From Hyposmocoma kahamanoa (Eukaryota > Arthropoda > Insecta > Lepidoptera > Cosmopterigidae), in contig NW_020653856.1 of the NCBI RefSeq assembly GCF_003589595.1, forward strand, positions 1,220,961 to 1,284,960: DNA of 64,000 nucleotides. Reading direction: 5' to 3'. This document shows positions 1 through 13,300 of the stretch, one piece after another; the first letter of the stretch is position 1; each line of letters starts with the position of its first letter. The notes beneath the pieces are model-generated. The model was not told where the DNA came from, did not search any database, and was given only the letters and a program-made list of their open reading frames with translations. The translations under genes were made by a program, and so were the position numbers.

Positions 1-140
1 GATGTGTTTTGTTATGATTTTCCATATTACTTAAATTCAATTATCCTAAGTCAAAGAAGAATATATATACTTAACCAGAATATATAAATAACGTAAGGAA
101 TATCTTAATATTTATTTCATTTGAAAATTAAGGGTTTCAT

Positions 141-423
141 CATTGACTTACAATTATATGGACGTCGGGTCCGCGCTAAAAAGTGTCCGAACTTATAAGG
201 CGTTATCGTATACAGAGCGTCATTCACGCTTTAGTCTTCGTTTGTTCGACAGACAGCGAAGCAAGCAAAATTAGACAGTACTGCGATGACATTACAATTT
301 AAATTCAACGTTTTAGCTTTTTCATATTCCTTTACATGTGACTACGTTTAAATAGGTTGACTTGGGACATTTTTTTCGTGGTTTTTGTATTAGACCCGTC
401 GTCCATTTATTTGTAAGTCAATG
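141..423 (+). mobile_element. hAT-like MITE, copy 1 (283 bp)
   Basis: The ends form inverted repeats of about 31 bases (CATTGACTTACAATTATATG at the left, matching the right end on the other strand with three differences). It is flanked by a perfect 8-base duplication GGTTTCAT (133-140 and 424-431). It has no coding capacity. An 8-bp duplication with short inverted ends is typical of non-autonomous hAT elements. The same family recurs at 7977, 11347, 36254, 51187 and 56356. Confidence 0.85.
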
Positions 424-1214
424 GGTTTCATTGATGCTTTAAAGCGTCATTGGCGTATCAGTCAAGGTAATGTAACAAGCTTTAAAGCGTTTACGACTAT
501 CAAAGGATTAATTAATATCTTTGAGACCGGTGGTCGTTTATTGGGAGAAACGTTGCTTCCCGAGTGGTCCACGTCTTGTGTCTCAGAGGCGGCATCTATG
601 ATTTTAATTTCGAAACCACGTACATTTGTGTTTAGTAGCAGTATCTTTCGTTAACGGTAAATACATTGAGGAAAGATTCACAGCCTTTGTTAAAATTGTG
701 AAATCTACGACTATAACCTGAACCCGTAAAATGGATTGAAGATGCAAAGTGACAAGTAAGGCGCAAAAGATGAACCACTGTCATCATGAGAAATGGCAGC
801 GATATTCAATTTAGACTCATTTTCATATATCTACAGTATGTTTAAGAATTAGACGTTAAAAATATTTGAAAGTAATTGTTAAAAAATAAAATTATAATAA
901 ATCAGACACCTTGAGCTTTGACGACCTCGGTGACCCAACAGGTTGTAATGCACGCGCTGCCATTTTTTGGTTCGACTACCGTTAGGATCGATTTGGGAAA
1001 CGAATTTTTCTAATTGCTTCGGATCTGAGTTTTGTGGTTGTCTACCACCATTATTATTATTACCTTTCAAGTCTTTATGGCCCCGTCCTGTCATTTTTAA
1101 TTGTTCGAGATAAACACGACGCTTATCTTATTAGATTATCCGTTTCCACGACGCACCTTCTTGACTAAGTACAATTTCTTGTTCAAGAAGAGTTCATAGA
1201 CAATAATAACATAC
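424..1214. other. Intron or flank left of exon 8; nothing recognised
   Basis: AT-rich sequence. A minus-strand ORF at 879-1094 (starting MTGRGHKDLKGNNNNGGRQP) has odd composition but no known family and no splice context that ties it to the gene. Confidence 0.5.
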
Positions 1215-1316
1215 CTCCTTTTCTTGCTGTCGCGCATCGCATTGGATCTTGTCACGCAGAGCCACTAACTCGAGAGGCCAACTCGACACCTCTGCATCCG
1301 GATCAGACAGCAACAC
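1215..1316 (-). CDS. Pericentrin-like gene, exon 8
   Basis: 34 codons, phase 0 on both sides, acceptor TGCCGCAG|GTG and donor AAGGAG|GTATGT. It encodes VLLSDPDAEVSSWPLELVAL and 14 more residues (RDKIQCDARQ and on). The SWP-E-L-LRDKI pattern looks like a conserved protein segment. This is the last exon recognised before the left edge, and the frame is open at its donor. Confidence 0.65.
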
Positions 1317-4300
1317 CTGCGGCACAATATCATGTTAAACAAATATAAAACAAAACTAACAAAAGACAATTAAAACCAACATAACGTTTTTCTACAATAC
1401 AAAAACAGATTTTTAACTTGTTTGCACTATACAGATAGTACGTGCACCAAGACGACTCACTCTTTTGTCCTATTGCACTTGAAAGATAAAGTGATAAAAA
1501 GAATCGGTGCAAAGAATATTTCATCAACTATATATATACATCTCAATGTACTAGCACGCAGCTTTCGTTGCAGCTTATTATGAAAAGTTTCTATGGTGAA
1601 TGGCTTGGATTTAGATAGTCTTAGAAACAGGAAAGGATGTATTTAGGCGGCCATGTTGTCAAATAGCAATCTCTTCCAGACAACCTCAACCAAATGGAGA
1701 CAATATGTAAATTCCTGCTGAGATTAATGAGGAGCCACTTGAGCTTAGAATTATCCACATAATTTTACATCATAGTTTATTTTACGAATTTTTAATTTAT
1801 ACGCAAAATCGTTTCGGTATGTAATAAAGACCCGTTCTATCTGTTGACCTAGTTGAAAACGTATTGCATCCTTCCGCATACATAAAACGAGAGGGGAAAA
1901 ATGTAACGTGGCATTTGTAACAACTCATGTACAATATACGACTAAGCTATATCTCATTAAAAGATTTATTAAAGCTCCTTGTGAAAGAGTTCGTCCAGGG
2001 AAGTACTGCCGCCTTAACTATTTCTGCCGCCAAGAAGTAATGAGCATTACTGCGTTCCGGTTTTGACGGCTAAGGGTGCTGGTAAAATTACAGACACATA
2101 GGACTGTTCAATTTATATCTCAGAGTGACGAGAGCGAGTGACAAGACCCCTCAGATTTGTACTCAGATTAATAGCTCTGACTGGCAAAGCGGTAAAGCGG
2201 CAGACATACAAACCATATACGTTTAGGTTCTCGGGTTTCTCTCAGAGAAAATTTTAAGGAGACCGATATCATGAATGCGTCACAGTACATTTGCTCAAAT
2301 ATTTTATATGCCCGTAAAAATATACATAAATTTCATTAAGGAAGAAGATATTCATAATATTAACCTTAGACGTTAGGTATTTTTTTATTATACCAAGTGA
2401 TAGGACGAACAAGTCGAGCGTCTGGTGTTAAGCGACACGCCTGTCCATAACAGTTGCAGTGTCACTCAGAGCTTTAAACCGCAAACATCTGAGGGACACT
2501 CCCGCTGCGCCTGTCACCCTGAGACGTAATTTACAAGTGCTTGAGAGGCGGTAGGTCAAAATGCTCATAGTTGATGAAATGTTGTTATATGATTTATTTT
2601 TCCATTGCGTGAGCCTCGAAAAAAATGCCGTGAAAAGTATTCAAATACATAATATTTTTCGCGCTTACTTTTAATCAATGGTGTTGTGTTTCAGATTTTT
2701 TTAATTATCAAGTAACGGGACGGACAAGTCTGGTGTTAAGTGACACACCTATCCATGACAGTTGCAGTGCCGCTCAGAGATTTAAATCGCAAGATTTCAC
2801 TTTTTTTTTGCTCCCATTACTGTTTGGCGACAGAAACAGATAAAGTGGCTGGACGAACTCTTTCACAAGGACCTCTACTGCTACTAAATGTTTTAAAATG
2901 TAAAAAATTGACCTATGGAATAAATTATTTTGACTTTGACTAAAACATAAGTACATCACAACATATAACAGGACATTCTAAATCTAATTTAGAGATAACT
3001 TTTTAAGTCAAAATTAAGTTACGTCCATTCGTGGTAAAGGTAAACTTATCGAGCACAAATCAACTTTAACGTGAAATTAAAAAACATTACATTAATTGGT
3101 GTAGTGATAACAAATAAAACGACAACAGGTGGCCAAGAAGTGGCTACTTAAATGTGAGACGTCGAGTCCAGAGCAAGCTCGTAGTAGACGGCACAAAGTA
3201 CGGGAGGCCTATATCCAGCTGTGGGTGACTTCGGGCTGTGGATGATGACAATTATAACCAAAACAAAAAACCACTTACAATTAAATCGCCCATGTTCAAT
3301 GACGAGATTTCACAATCGAAAATTTCAACCTTATATCACAGAATATAACTACTTAAACCCCATAAACACAAATCCAGTACTGTCACTAAGTCACACAATT
3401 CATACACTTTAATACACAATTTTTCACAAGTCTAATAATATCCTTCATATAAATTTTAATAACAAAATTTCAACTATATACGTTTTTAAATAAATTGTTT
3501 TATGAGAGTGATTTTAAATAACTATACACATAAATGAAGTCAAATTTCAACTAAGCGAATGAAGGAAAACAAGTACATTTGACCCCTCGATATCAGAATG
3601 AGCACTGATTGGTCCACAATTGTAAACAAAGTTTTAATAAAATATTGTTATAATGAAGGAAAATCATTAGCTAATTGTGTTTGTTTAGAAGATAAGAACT
3701 TGAAAAGAATTTATTTCATGTAATTAGTTAATGAATTTTGAATTATTGTTCGCGGAAGTTTCTGACCATCTGTAGAATACAATGTGGTTAATGATTTAAT
3801 AATAATCGAAGCTTTAAAATCTCGACACACCGCAGAAAAGTGGCCCGATTCTCAGTTTCGTTCCATACGAAAGTCCCTAAAACGTCTCAGGGCTCTCGAA
3901 ACACGCCACGAAATCCGTAGAATTACGGCCGTTTTCCCACTATGGATGACCTACAGACTCTAGTTTCGATCGGAGATAGAACTAAGAATGTATAACGTGT
4001 GTTTATTTGAAATAAATTAAACAAAAAAAAACAACGCAATTTCAAAGTTTCGAACGTCTTTTTGTTGACAGGCTTCGAGAACAGTGTCGAAGTCAGCCAT
4101 GACTTACGTCCAGAAAATGGACGTAACTACGATTTTCGTGCTTCGAGAGTAGGGCCCCAGGAAACACGTTGGCCAGTGTAAATACAACATGGTGAAATGG
4201 GGCTATATAGACAGCCGCCGACACAAATAAATCTGTTTGCGGATCTCAGGTAAGAGATGATGAGGCATGAAGGTGGAGGAGTGCTTACGAAGACAAAAGT

Positions 4301-7300
4301 TTATTTTATCGGTTTTTGTCATTGACTTCAATCAACTTTAAAATTAAGCTCCTCTCTCACCGTTTCTCCTTCGGACTAGTCCGGAGTACTCTATCCCGTA
4401 GATCCCACACGGTCACACTAATCATTTTGCTTCTTCCTTCCTAATGCGTACGGCAAAGAAACGGAGTACACTACTGCCATCTATCTTTCCCAAAATCTAC
4501 AATTTGGGGTAATGAGTGAATAGGCATTCTTTAGACAAACGCGTATCGTCATATGTCACAACGTCGCTTAGCATCAGATGAAATTGTGCCCAGGCGTACT
4601 TCTATTTTAACCGACTTAAAAGAAGGACGAGGTTCCTAATTCGACTGTATGCTTTTGCTTGTGAACCGATTTTGATGGTTCTTTTTGGTTGGAAAGAGAG
4701 TACCTCGGTAGTGGTCTCATTTAAATTTTAAGAAAATATTCCACTTCTAAGGATAGCTAGCAAACTGGGGATGTATGACTTTTGAGGTCGGTTGTTTTAG
4801 TATTCTGTACCGAGATTATTCATTAAAATAATAATAATTGCCAGACAACAGACATTAGCTGGCTTTACACAGATGCTCTATCGCGCGTGATACAGCCAAC
4901 TGTGCGTGATTGAGCGTGCCAAAATGCGTGCGTGTAAAGATGTTGGAAAGAACAAAGAAAGACCGCGCGTCCGTTCATCAGTCTCGCGCGTCTCAAGGTT
5001 GCCTTTTACACGGACACTCATCCGTTGTAATAAAAACGAATACGACCAATCGCACGCAATTGCGCGAGCAGGCGAAGGCCTTGCAGTGCAGCGGTTTCCC
5101 GCGCGCAATCGTAAAGCGCAAGTGTAAAGGGCGCTAATGATCTCAAGCAAGATCTCAGGCAAGGGAATTCTGTGTACTATGTGTACTAGAGCAACGAAAT
5201 TAATTCTGCACCACACAGAGAACTTCGTCTATCTTCTTCGTTTCTTCGTCTAGCTATTCACTAAGCGTCTATTCACTAAGTCCCCGATGCCGTCTAATAA
5301 TGTTATGCGTTCACGCCTTTAGACTCCCGTTATGGTAGACTGAGGTTATCGATAGCTTTTTTTCACTTTATATTCATCAGTCTTTTCGTACAAGCCCACA
5401 TATTCTTCTCACTTCGCACCACAGACTTTTTTAAGAATGTTCTCGATTTAATGCGAGAACATCCTTCGTAGCTGTCCGCTTCCTATATTGCCTTACAAGT
5501 TGTTGCTGAGTACCTTTTTTTGCTACTAACAATCGCCTGTTCCTTGTGCCCAAATCACCTCAATATACCGTTATCTATTTTTGTCAATTCGTCTTCTTTC
5601 AAACTACATCGTTCACCGATATTCACAGTATTGTCTAGTATTGTTAAGCCTGCACGATACACAAAGATATGAGCTCTATTGTGAAGTGCTTCCGTCTAGA
5701 CCGCGTGGCGTAAAAATGGGGTCAACTCTGCAAAAAATGTGACCGACACCTGGCGCCCCGCCAACGCCAGCGCTAGCGACGACAGCCAAAATGGCGATGA
5801 CCTGCGCGCGATATGCTAACAGGCGACATTTTTTCATAACTAATAGATCCTAGAAGACCTGATAAGGACTTTAACATATAAGTCAAAAAGCACATGGAGC
5901 TGATGCATGGTGGCGAGTCCCATCGAATAAAGTGTATTATAAAAACACCAATTTTACAGGAAAAATAAAAAATAAAGCACTGCCACCTTACCTATTTCTG
6001 CCGCCAAGCAGTAATGCATATATGCAGTAAGCAAAATATATAAACTGCCTCCGTGGCCGAACGGTTACCATGCCGGACTGCCCCACAAAGGTCCCAGGTT
6101 CGATTCCCGGGCCGGGAGAAATATTTGTATGGCCTACATTTATTTCTCTCGTGAGTTTGGGTGTAATTTGTGGTTGTCTATGTAACATACATAGACAACC
6201 ACAAATTACACCCAATCTCACGTATGTTACACCCAATGTATGTTACATATGTAGACAACCACAAATTACACCCAAACTCACGAGAGAAATAAATATAGGC
6301 CATACAAATATTTCTCTCGGTAACATGTAACATACATAGACAACCACAAATTACACCCAAACTCACGAGAGAAATAAATGTAGGTCATAGAAATATTTCT
6401 CCCGGCCCAGGAATCGAACCTGGGACCTCTGCGTCATAGTCCGGCATGGTAACCGTTCGGCCACGGCGGCAGTATAGGAATCCAAAGTATGTATATATGT
6501 AGTCAAACCTTCGAAAGCTGAAACTAATCACAAATTCGATAAGCCCAATAATTCAGTGTTTAACATTGGATAACACCTCAAACGCTCTATACCTAATGCG
6601 TGGTCATTGAACTAACTAGCCGACGTTGCCCGAGACCTACAATAGATTCTAGTTTAATAAAATCCTCAAAATAATGTTTTTTTAACTCTTACGTGCCTAC
6701 AGCTTCGATACCTATCTGGAAAATAGGGAGGGTGCTGTACGTGCACCCGGAGCGGCGCACTTAAGGCACTAGCCTACAGAGAACCGGATGAAGTCCGTGT
6801 AAACGGGCTGATCCGGGGTTAGGACCTGACTTAGATGGTCTCTGTGCAGGTTCGCTCACACAGGTCATAGTGCCTTTCCGACATAACCAAGAGGTTGGAC
6901 TACAAACTAAACTTACGTAGAAAGATACGGGACTGTCTTTAAAATTAATAAACGTAAGTGAAGCAACAGAGATTGGCCCGGATCGCGAAGTGACGATTCG
7001 TAGTCTGTGTGTCACTCACGATAAACTTATAGGTCTCGGTTAAGGGATCTATTACATATTACAAATTCGACTACATTAAAACTTACTTTTCGCTTGAAAA
7101 GTGGTAGATGGTTCCGATCCGGCATTATTTTCACATTATTCACGTTAAACACAAACAAATAACAGTTTTGCAGGATATTTCACATTTCTCTCAAATAAAC
7201 TAAAAAAAAAACTCAAAATTCACAACACATTTCACGAGGTTCTTTTAAGTATCCGTAACAATTAATAATTCTATCCCTGCTCACTACAACCAACGCAATA

Positions 7301-10300
7301 CTGTCACATATATTTTAATCATCTTTGAAATCAACATTAAAGTACATTTGTAGCGTTAACTTCACAGTGTCCTCAATTCACAAGGCTATTGTTTCTCATC
7401 AGTAGACCACATGGAAGTGTAGTTGTAAAGATACTAGTCTCGACGGCGCACGGGTAAGAACCTTGTACTATTTCAGAGAGTTTATTAATGGTGTACTTTC
7501 CCGCCACTGGATCCCTGCCAAACTTTAGGCAGGAGGATGCCTTTAAAAAAAAGATTAAGGATGACTACGTGTTGATAAATATTGAGTAACTTCCTAAAGG
7601 AATCACCACACACCACACCACAGCGATATCGGCTTAAGCTGAGGGTCGATTCAGAACCTTACGGTAACTCAGTTATCGATCGATTCGATTTGATATCGTA
7701 CGATTTCTTTTCATTTTTATTCACAACACCCGAATCGAACGTCAAATTGTCGTATTCGAAACCGAACCGAAATGACGTCACACCCGTACGATTACTCGAA
7801 CTTCTCGACCGGCAAAGGCTACAAACGTTATTCACGACACTGTTATCGAATGCAAGTTCCCGATCGCCCTACTGTGTCCAATTTTATTAATTTATTTTAA
7901 TGCAACACTAATGCATTCCTACATTTTAAGCCTACATTTTAAGCCTTTAAAGCCTTAAAAATGTATATAAAAGGATCATTGACTTACAAATAAATGGACG
8001 ACGGGTCTTATACAAAAACCACGAAAAAATGTCCCAAGTCAACCTATTTAAACGTAGTGAACTGTAAAGGAATATGATAAAGCTAAAACGTTGAATTTAA
8101 ATTGTAATGTCATCGCAGTACTGTCTAATTTTGTTGTGTCTTGCTTCGCTGTCAGTCGAACAAACGAAGACTAAAGCGTGAATGACGCTCTGTATACGAT
8201 TTTAACGCCCTATAAGTTCGGACACTTTTTAGCGCGGACCCGACGTCCATATAATTGTAAGTCAATGAAAAGGATTTTCATTTTTCTTATAATCTATTTC
8301 ACCAACTAATTCCATAAACGCTGTTGGATATTGGAATGTTTAACTCGAATATTTTGAATAGCTTGGCAAGCGCCGTTCGATTCGAGAACGATATCCAATC
8401 GAATGGCTCGGTTATAATACCGAAGAGTTCTGAATCGGGGATCCTGGTCAGAAAACGCCTCCCCGCACGTCATTCACTTTCCAGTACATCTGGCGCACCT
8501 TGGGTAACAATCGGCGCGTACGCCGATTGGCAAATCCTTTCATCACGATAGCAAGCATTATAGTGTATGCCATCGATACGGAAAAGCAGTTTCTGTCTGT
8601 AGTTTCATCAGCAGTTATCACCTCATCTCTGGAGCTGCGTCCTCAGTATGAGACGAGTAGATCAATGCGACGAGGACGGTTTCAAAATTAAAAATTAATG
8701 GCACTACCCCGCCCCAATCATCTATTGCGTCCAGCGCTACCGACGACGTTGCTATACGTGTCACGATTTCATTATACCACGGTGTTTGTATTCGTTTGTT
8801 TGTAGATATTGTGGAGAACATACAAGTGAAAGCGAATGCTACCCTGAGTGTCGAGCAGTTGATAGTCCCGCCACAATGTGAATTTTGAATTCAATTGTGG
8901 TAAGAGTACCAACTCAACATCCGTCAACCTTCATGAAGGAAGACTTTTGGCCGAAGGGTGTCATGTACAGACGTTTCCGATGACGGTTACCGTACACCCA
9001 CGTTGCGTCACACGTCGCGGTCCGTACGTGTAAATAAATAAATATTGTTATTATATTATCAAAGTCAAAGAACGATTTATTCCATATGTAAAATAAATTA
9101 ACACTTCAAAACGTCACATTTAAGCTACTGCTCGTTCACTGCGCTGACTTCCCTGAGAAGAACGAGCAAGAAACTCTAGGGATTGCTCTTTTCAAATAAA
9201 CTTAAATTCTATGGAATACACTTGAATCAAATTTGTATGTAATCTGGAGCCATGTCGTCTTTCCATACGTCTTTATCTAACACGTAGTCTTCAATTTTGT
9301 AATCAGACATTTCAATAAAAATATTTTTAATGTAGTTTTTAATCTTAAGAAATGATAATATTAATATATGCTGCGAATCTTATTGCAAAAACGTATACAG
9401 TTCCCCATAAAAGAGTTGTTTACCTTGGTTAAACGAAATTGTGGTACCATGAGTTTGGACTTAGCTCTAAGGTTAATATTATGGATGTCTTCTTATTGAA
9501 ATTATGTATATTTTTACGGGCATTGAAAATATTTGACCAAATGTACTTGAGTAAATGTACTTATTAGTGTATAAGTTAGTGTATTTATGGGTCTTTGTAA
9601 GCCTGATTATAAATAAATAAATTGCATATACATACATACATTTCACCCCAATTTCCTACAGCGACAAGCAGAGACCAGAGCTTTGCATGGCACATATCTT
9701 TCGCCTCATCAACATGCATCAGTGCTTTCATACACGCTCCTCAATTAAGAGTCCTCTTGACCTGGCCTTACTTGAGGACATCCTAATATGGTCGTGGTAA
9801 GTTCGCCTTGGTCTGTCCTTACCAAACTTACTTACTCACTTTCACCTCATAAATCTATTTCATCAATCTTCTTTCATTCATGACCTCTACATATCCCGTA
9901 CACCTAAGTATATCTTTCTCTATCTTTGTCGTTACATCTTCTTCCACGCTGCAGCGCTCTCTAATGAAACAATTTCGCAATTTGTCAAAGAAATGAATGT
10001 TTTTTCATAAACATATCAATCTATAAACACCGTTCCAAGATAAACACCGTAATAAAAAACGAATTCCAAAAAATAGTCGTACACTCTGGCTACATGCCAA
10101 TATTAGTTCGAAGGGCTATCAAGACGCGACGACCACGTGAAAATCCCTGTCAGCATCGACTCGTTAATCGTGTCGCAATGGTGGAACATGGTTACGCCGG
10201 AGTTACAGCAAATAACCACAGCAATCACCTGGTCTTAAACTTCCCTGTACTATGACTCCCAGAGCAACGGAATTAACTCCGAGACACTACCAGAACAGAA

Positions 10301-13300
10301 CACGCAGACTAGAACCAATTTAGAAAAATTCATATTACAAATTGGCCCCACCGGGAATGTCAATCGAGATCTACTTATTCAGAGGCCACAGTGCATACCA
10401 TTGGGTCACCGAGGTAAACGAAATAGATTATACTATATTATTAGAAATAGATTTCAAACTTACGCCAAAGAGGTCATAATATAAGTCAACATCCCACAAC
10501 AAATACAGACTGTATTCTTATAACAATTTACTGAAAACTAAACCTAAAATAGGCACAGCAATCAATAAATCATTCACAATTTTATATGCATATTTAAAAA
10601 CCTATAAACTACACGAAAGTGGGAAGTTTGCGCAATGTCGTAAATAAGTGAATTATGGCTAAAGTGCCCCAGTTGGAGTACGACTTGCCTACATCGAAAT
10701 TGCGGGGATTACTAAAATAAGTATTTTTTTAATATAGCGGGGTCAGCGGGGTGGGATGCGTAGACAGATGAAGTGAGATGCGAATTATTCCAAGGTATAG
10801 AATTTACGTTCTATATTCCGCAAAATACATGAGCTTACCGATGTTAATTCTGCTAGACTAGTTTACTTTAGTTCTTCCATAGTATAATGTCCTACGGGAT
10901 TCTCATGTGGGGTAAAGCGGCAGATATGCAAACCACATTTATATTGCAAAAACGAGCGATTCGTTCTATTTACCCTTTAGGTCCTCGGGTTTCTCTCGGA
11001 GAGTAGTATCACGACTGTGGCACCACGGAGTACATTTACTCAAATATTTTGCATGCCCGTAAAAATATATACATAATTTCAATAAGAAAGAAGATATCCA
11101 TAATATTAACCTTAGAGCTAAGTCCAAACTCATGGTACAACGATTTCTTTTAACCAAGGTTAACGACTCTTTTATGGGGAACTGTATACGTTTTCACAAC
11201 AAGATTCTGGAGCATATGTTAAGATTATCATTTCCTAAGTTTAAAAACTACATTGAAAATATTTTAATTGATAAGTCATATTACAAAATTGAAGATTACG
11301 TGCTAGTTAGATGTATAGAAAAACGACACGGCTCCAGAATCCAGCAAATTGACCTACCAACAAATGGACAGCGGGTCTAATACAAAAATGTCCGAAGTTA
11401 ACCGGTACATATAACGAAATATAAAAAAACTAAAACATGTCATTTATTATATTGTAATGGCATTGCAGTACTGCCTAATTTTGCTCGCAGCAACTTAAGA
11501 GCCCAAAAACACCATATTCAGCTTCTACTGGAAACTTAACAAAATGCACCATATTTAGCTTCGACTGAAAACTACTTGAACACAAGAGTAATGGAGCTGC
11601 CTTTTTTGTTAATATTAATTATTTTTATATATATTATTATGTCGAATTTTGTACGAATTCACTTAAAGGAATAATAGAGTTGGCCAGATACATACACAAA
11701 TATTACAACTGTGAAAATTGGCGTGTACTATAAGCAATGTACCGATATTCGAACTAAACGTAAACTCAAGTATCCGTAATTCCGAAAACCGATTTATAAT
11801 AAAACCGTTACACTTTCAAGTAATTTTGATGCTTTTCACAAAGACAAAATTAACTTTTGATTTGTAATATTCCTAAAAAAATACATTTGACATTATGAAA
11901 ATTCGAGCTAACGTTATTTCGGGTAAATGTTTTTTCTGACTTCTGATAGGCAATCCCAAGCCGTAAAACGAGCACAACAATATTTTGTTACTTATTGCTA
12001 ACGTTTAATAAAAAAACATTTTAAAAATAAGATGAAATCAAAGCGACTGTATAGTTTCTTTGTTCTAAATATTTCAATCGCTTGTGGTTCGAACAATTGA
12101 AAATGACCAAGAAGTTTATATAAGCTTCTTGAAATTGACGTAATGAGTCTCTTTCCATCTCTTATAAGCTTCTCGATATTGACGTAATGAGTCTCTAACC
12201 ATCTCTTGCGCGCATGCACTGTGTAGAAAAAGGACAGTTAGCATTTGATTATTTTGTTTACTTTTAAGATTTATATTTTCGATTCATTTATACATAAATT
12301 AAAAATACCATACAATTGCATAAAATAACCTTTTAAATGATAACTATGATAACACAATGTATTCGCTTAGTGAAAATATGATACAAAGTCCTGTTTTTAC
12401 ACTTTACAGGAGTTATTATTATATAGTACTGCATGATTGACAACAGCGCTGTCAGTCGAACAAACGAAGACTGTTGCGCGATTGACGCTCTGTATACGAT
12501 TTTAACGCCCTATAGGTGCGGATAATTTTGAGCGCAAACCCGACGTCTATTTGTTGGTAGGTGAATGTTACCTATGGAAAAAATGATTCTTTGACTATGT
12601 TGTGATATAAATAATTAGTTTTCGTCGAATATATAAGTTACGTCGATTAGCGTTGTAAATAAGTGTTGTGAAAAATAATTTTATTCTATAATTTTTTACA
12701 ATAATTAATATATAAGTAAATTCGCCACCGTAAGCTTATATCGTACAATTCGCTTATATTAAGTTTATCGTAAAAGCATTAATAATATATACAAGACTTT
12801 TTTGGATTGGCGCATGGTGGGGTCCACTTGGCCTTACCACGCCCATGCTAAAGGCATGTTTGTATGTGATATCTTCGCGGCGTCCGATTCTATAATACAT
12901 ACTCCATGTGAAGACGTATATATTTACCCCAGGGGGTAGTCGAAGGCATTTGCATCTTGGTAAATTACATACCCAGAGTTCCGTTAAAGCCTGTGTATAT
13001 ACATATACTCATCGTCAACAACTGTACAATATATATTTTTGTAATAAAATTTATTTCACATACCTGTATTTGCTCTTGCAACTGTTGTACAACTTCCTGG
13101 CGTACTTCTTCCAATCTCTTCTCAAATGCTTGCCTCTCCTTAACGTCCGGTTCAACAATGAATACATCCATTTAATGATGTGTACATTCAGTATCCAAGG
13201 AATGACGGATACATCCATTAATGATGGATATCCATCAACATAGTGACGTATTATGCATCAAATGATGTGTTTATCCACGTAGTGATGGATGTATCCATTG

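Noticed and set aside
879..1094. Minus-strand ORF starting MTGRGHKDLKGNNNNGGRQP
   Set aside because: Protein-like composition, but no family, no splice link to exon 8 and no conserved motif that I can name. Left as unassigned.
3830..3960. Open stretch EKWPDSQFRSIRKSLKRLRA
   Set aside because: No start, no good splice pair in a matching phase and no family. Treated as chance.
4878..5216. Three overlapping ORFs on both strands (up to 112 codons)
   Set aside because: The stretch is CpG-rich, which lowers stop frequency in every frame. None has family motifs or splice context.
6045..6120. tRNA gene candidate
   Set aside because: Box A and B are present, but the head is repeated at 16.6, 31.5, 57.6 and 63.4 kb with the same SINE body, so it is a SINE and not a functional tRNA gene.
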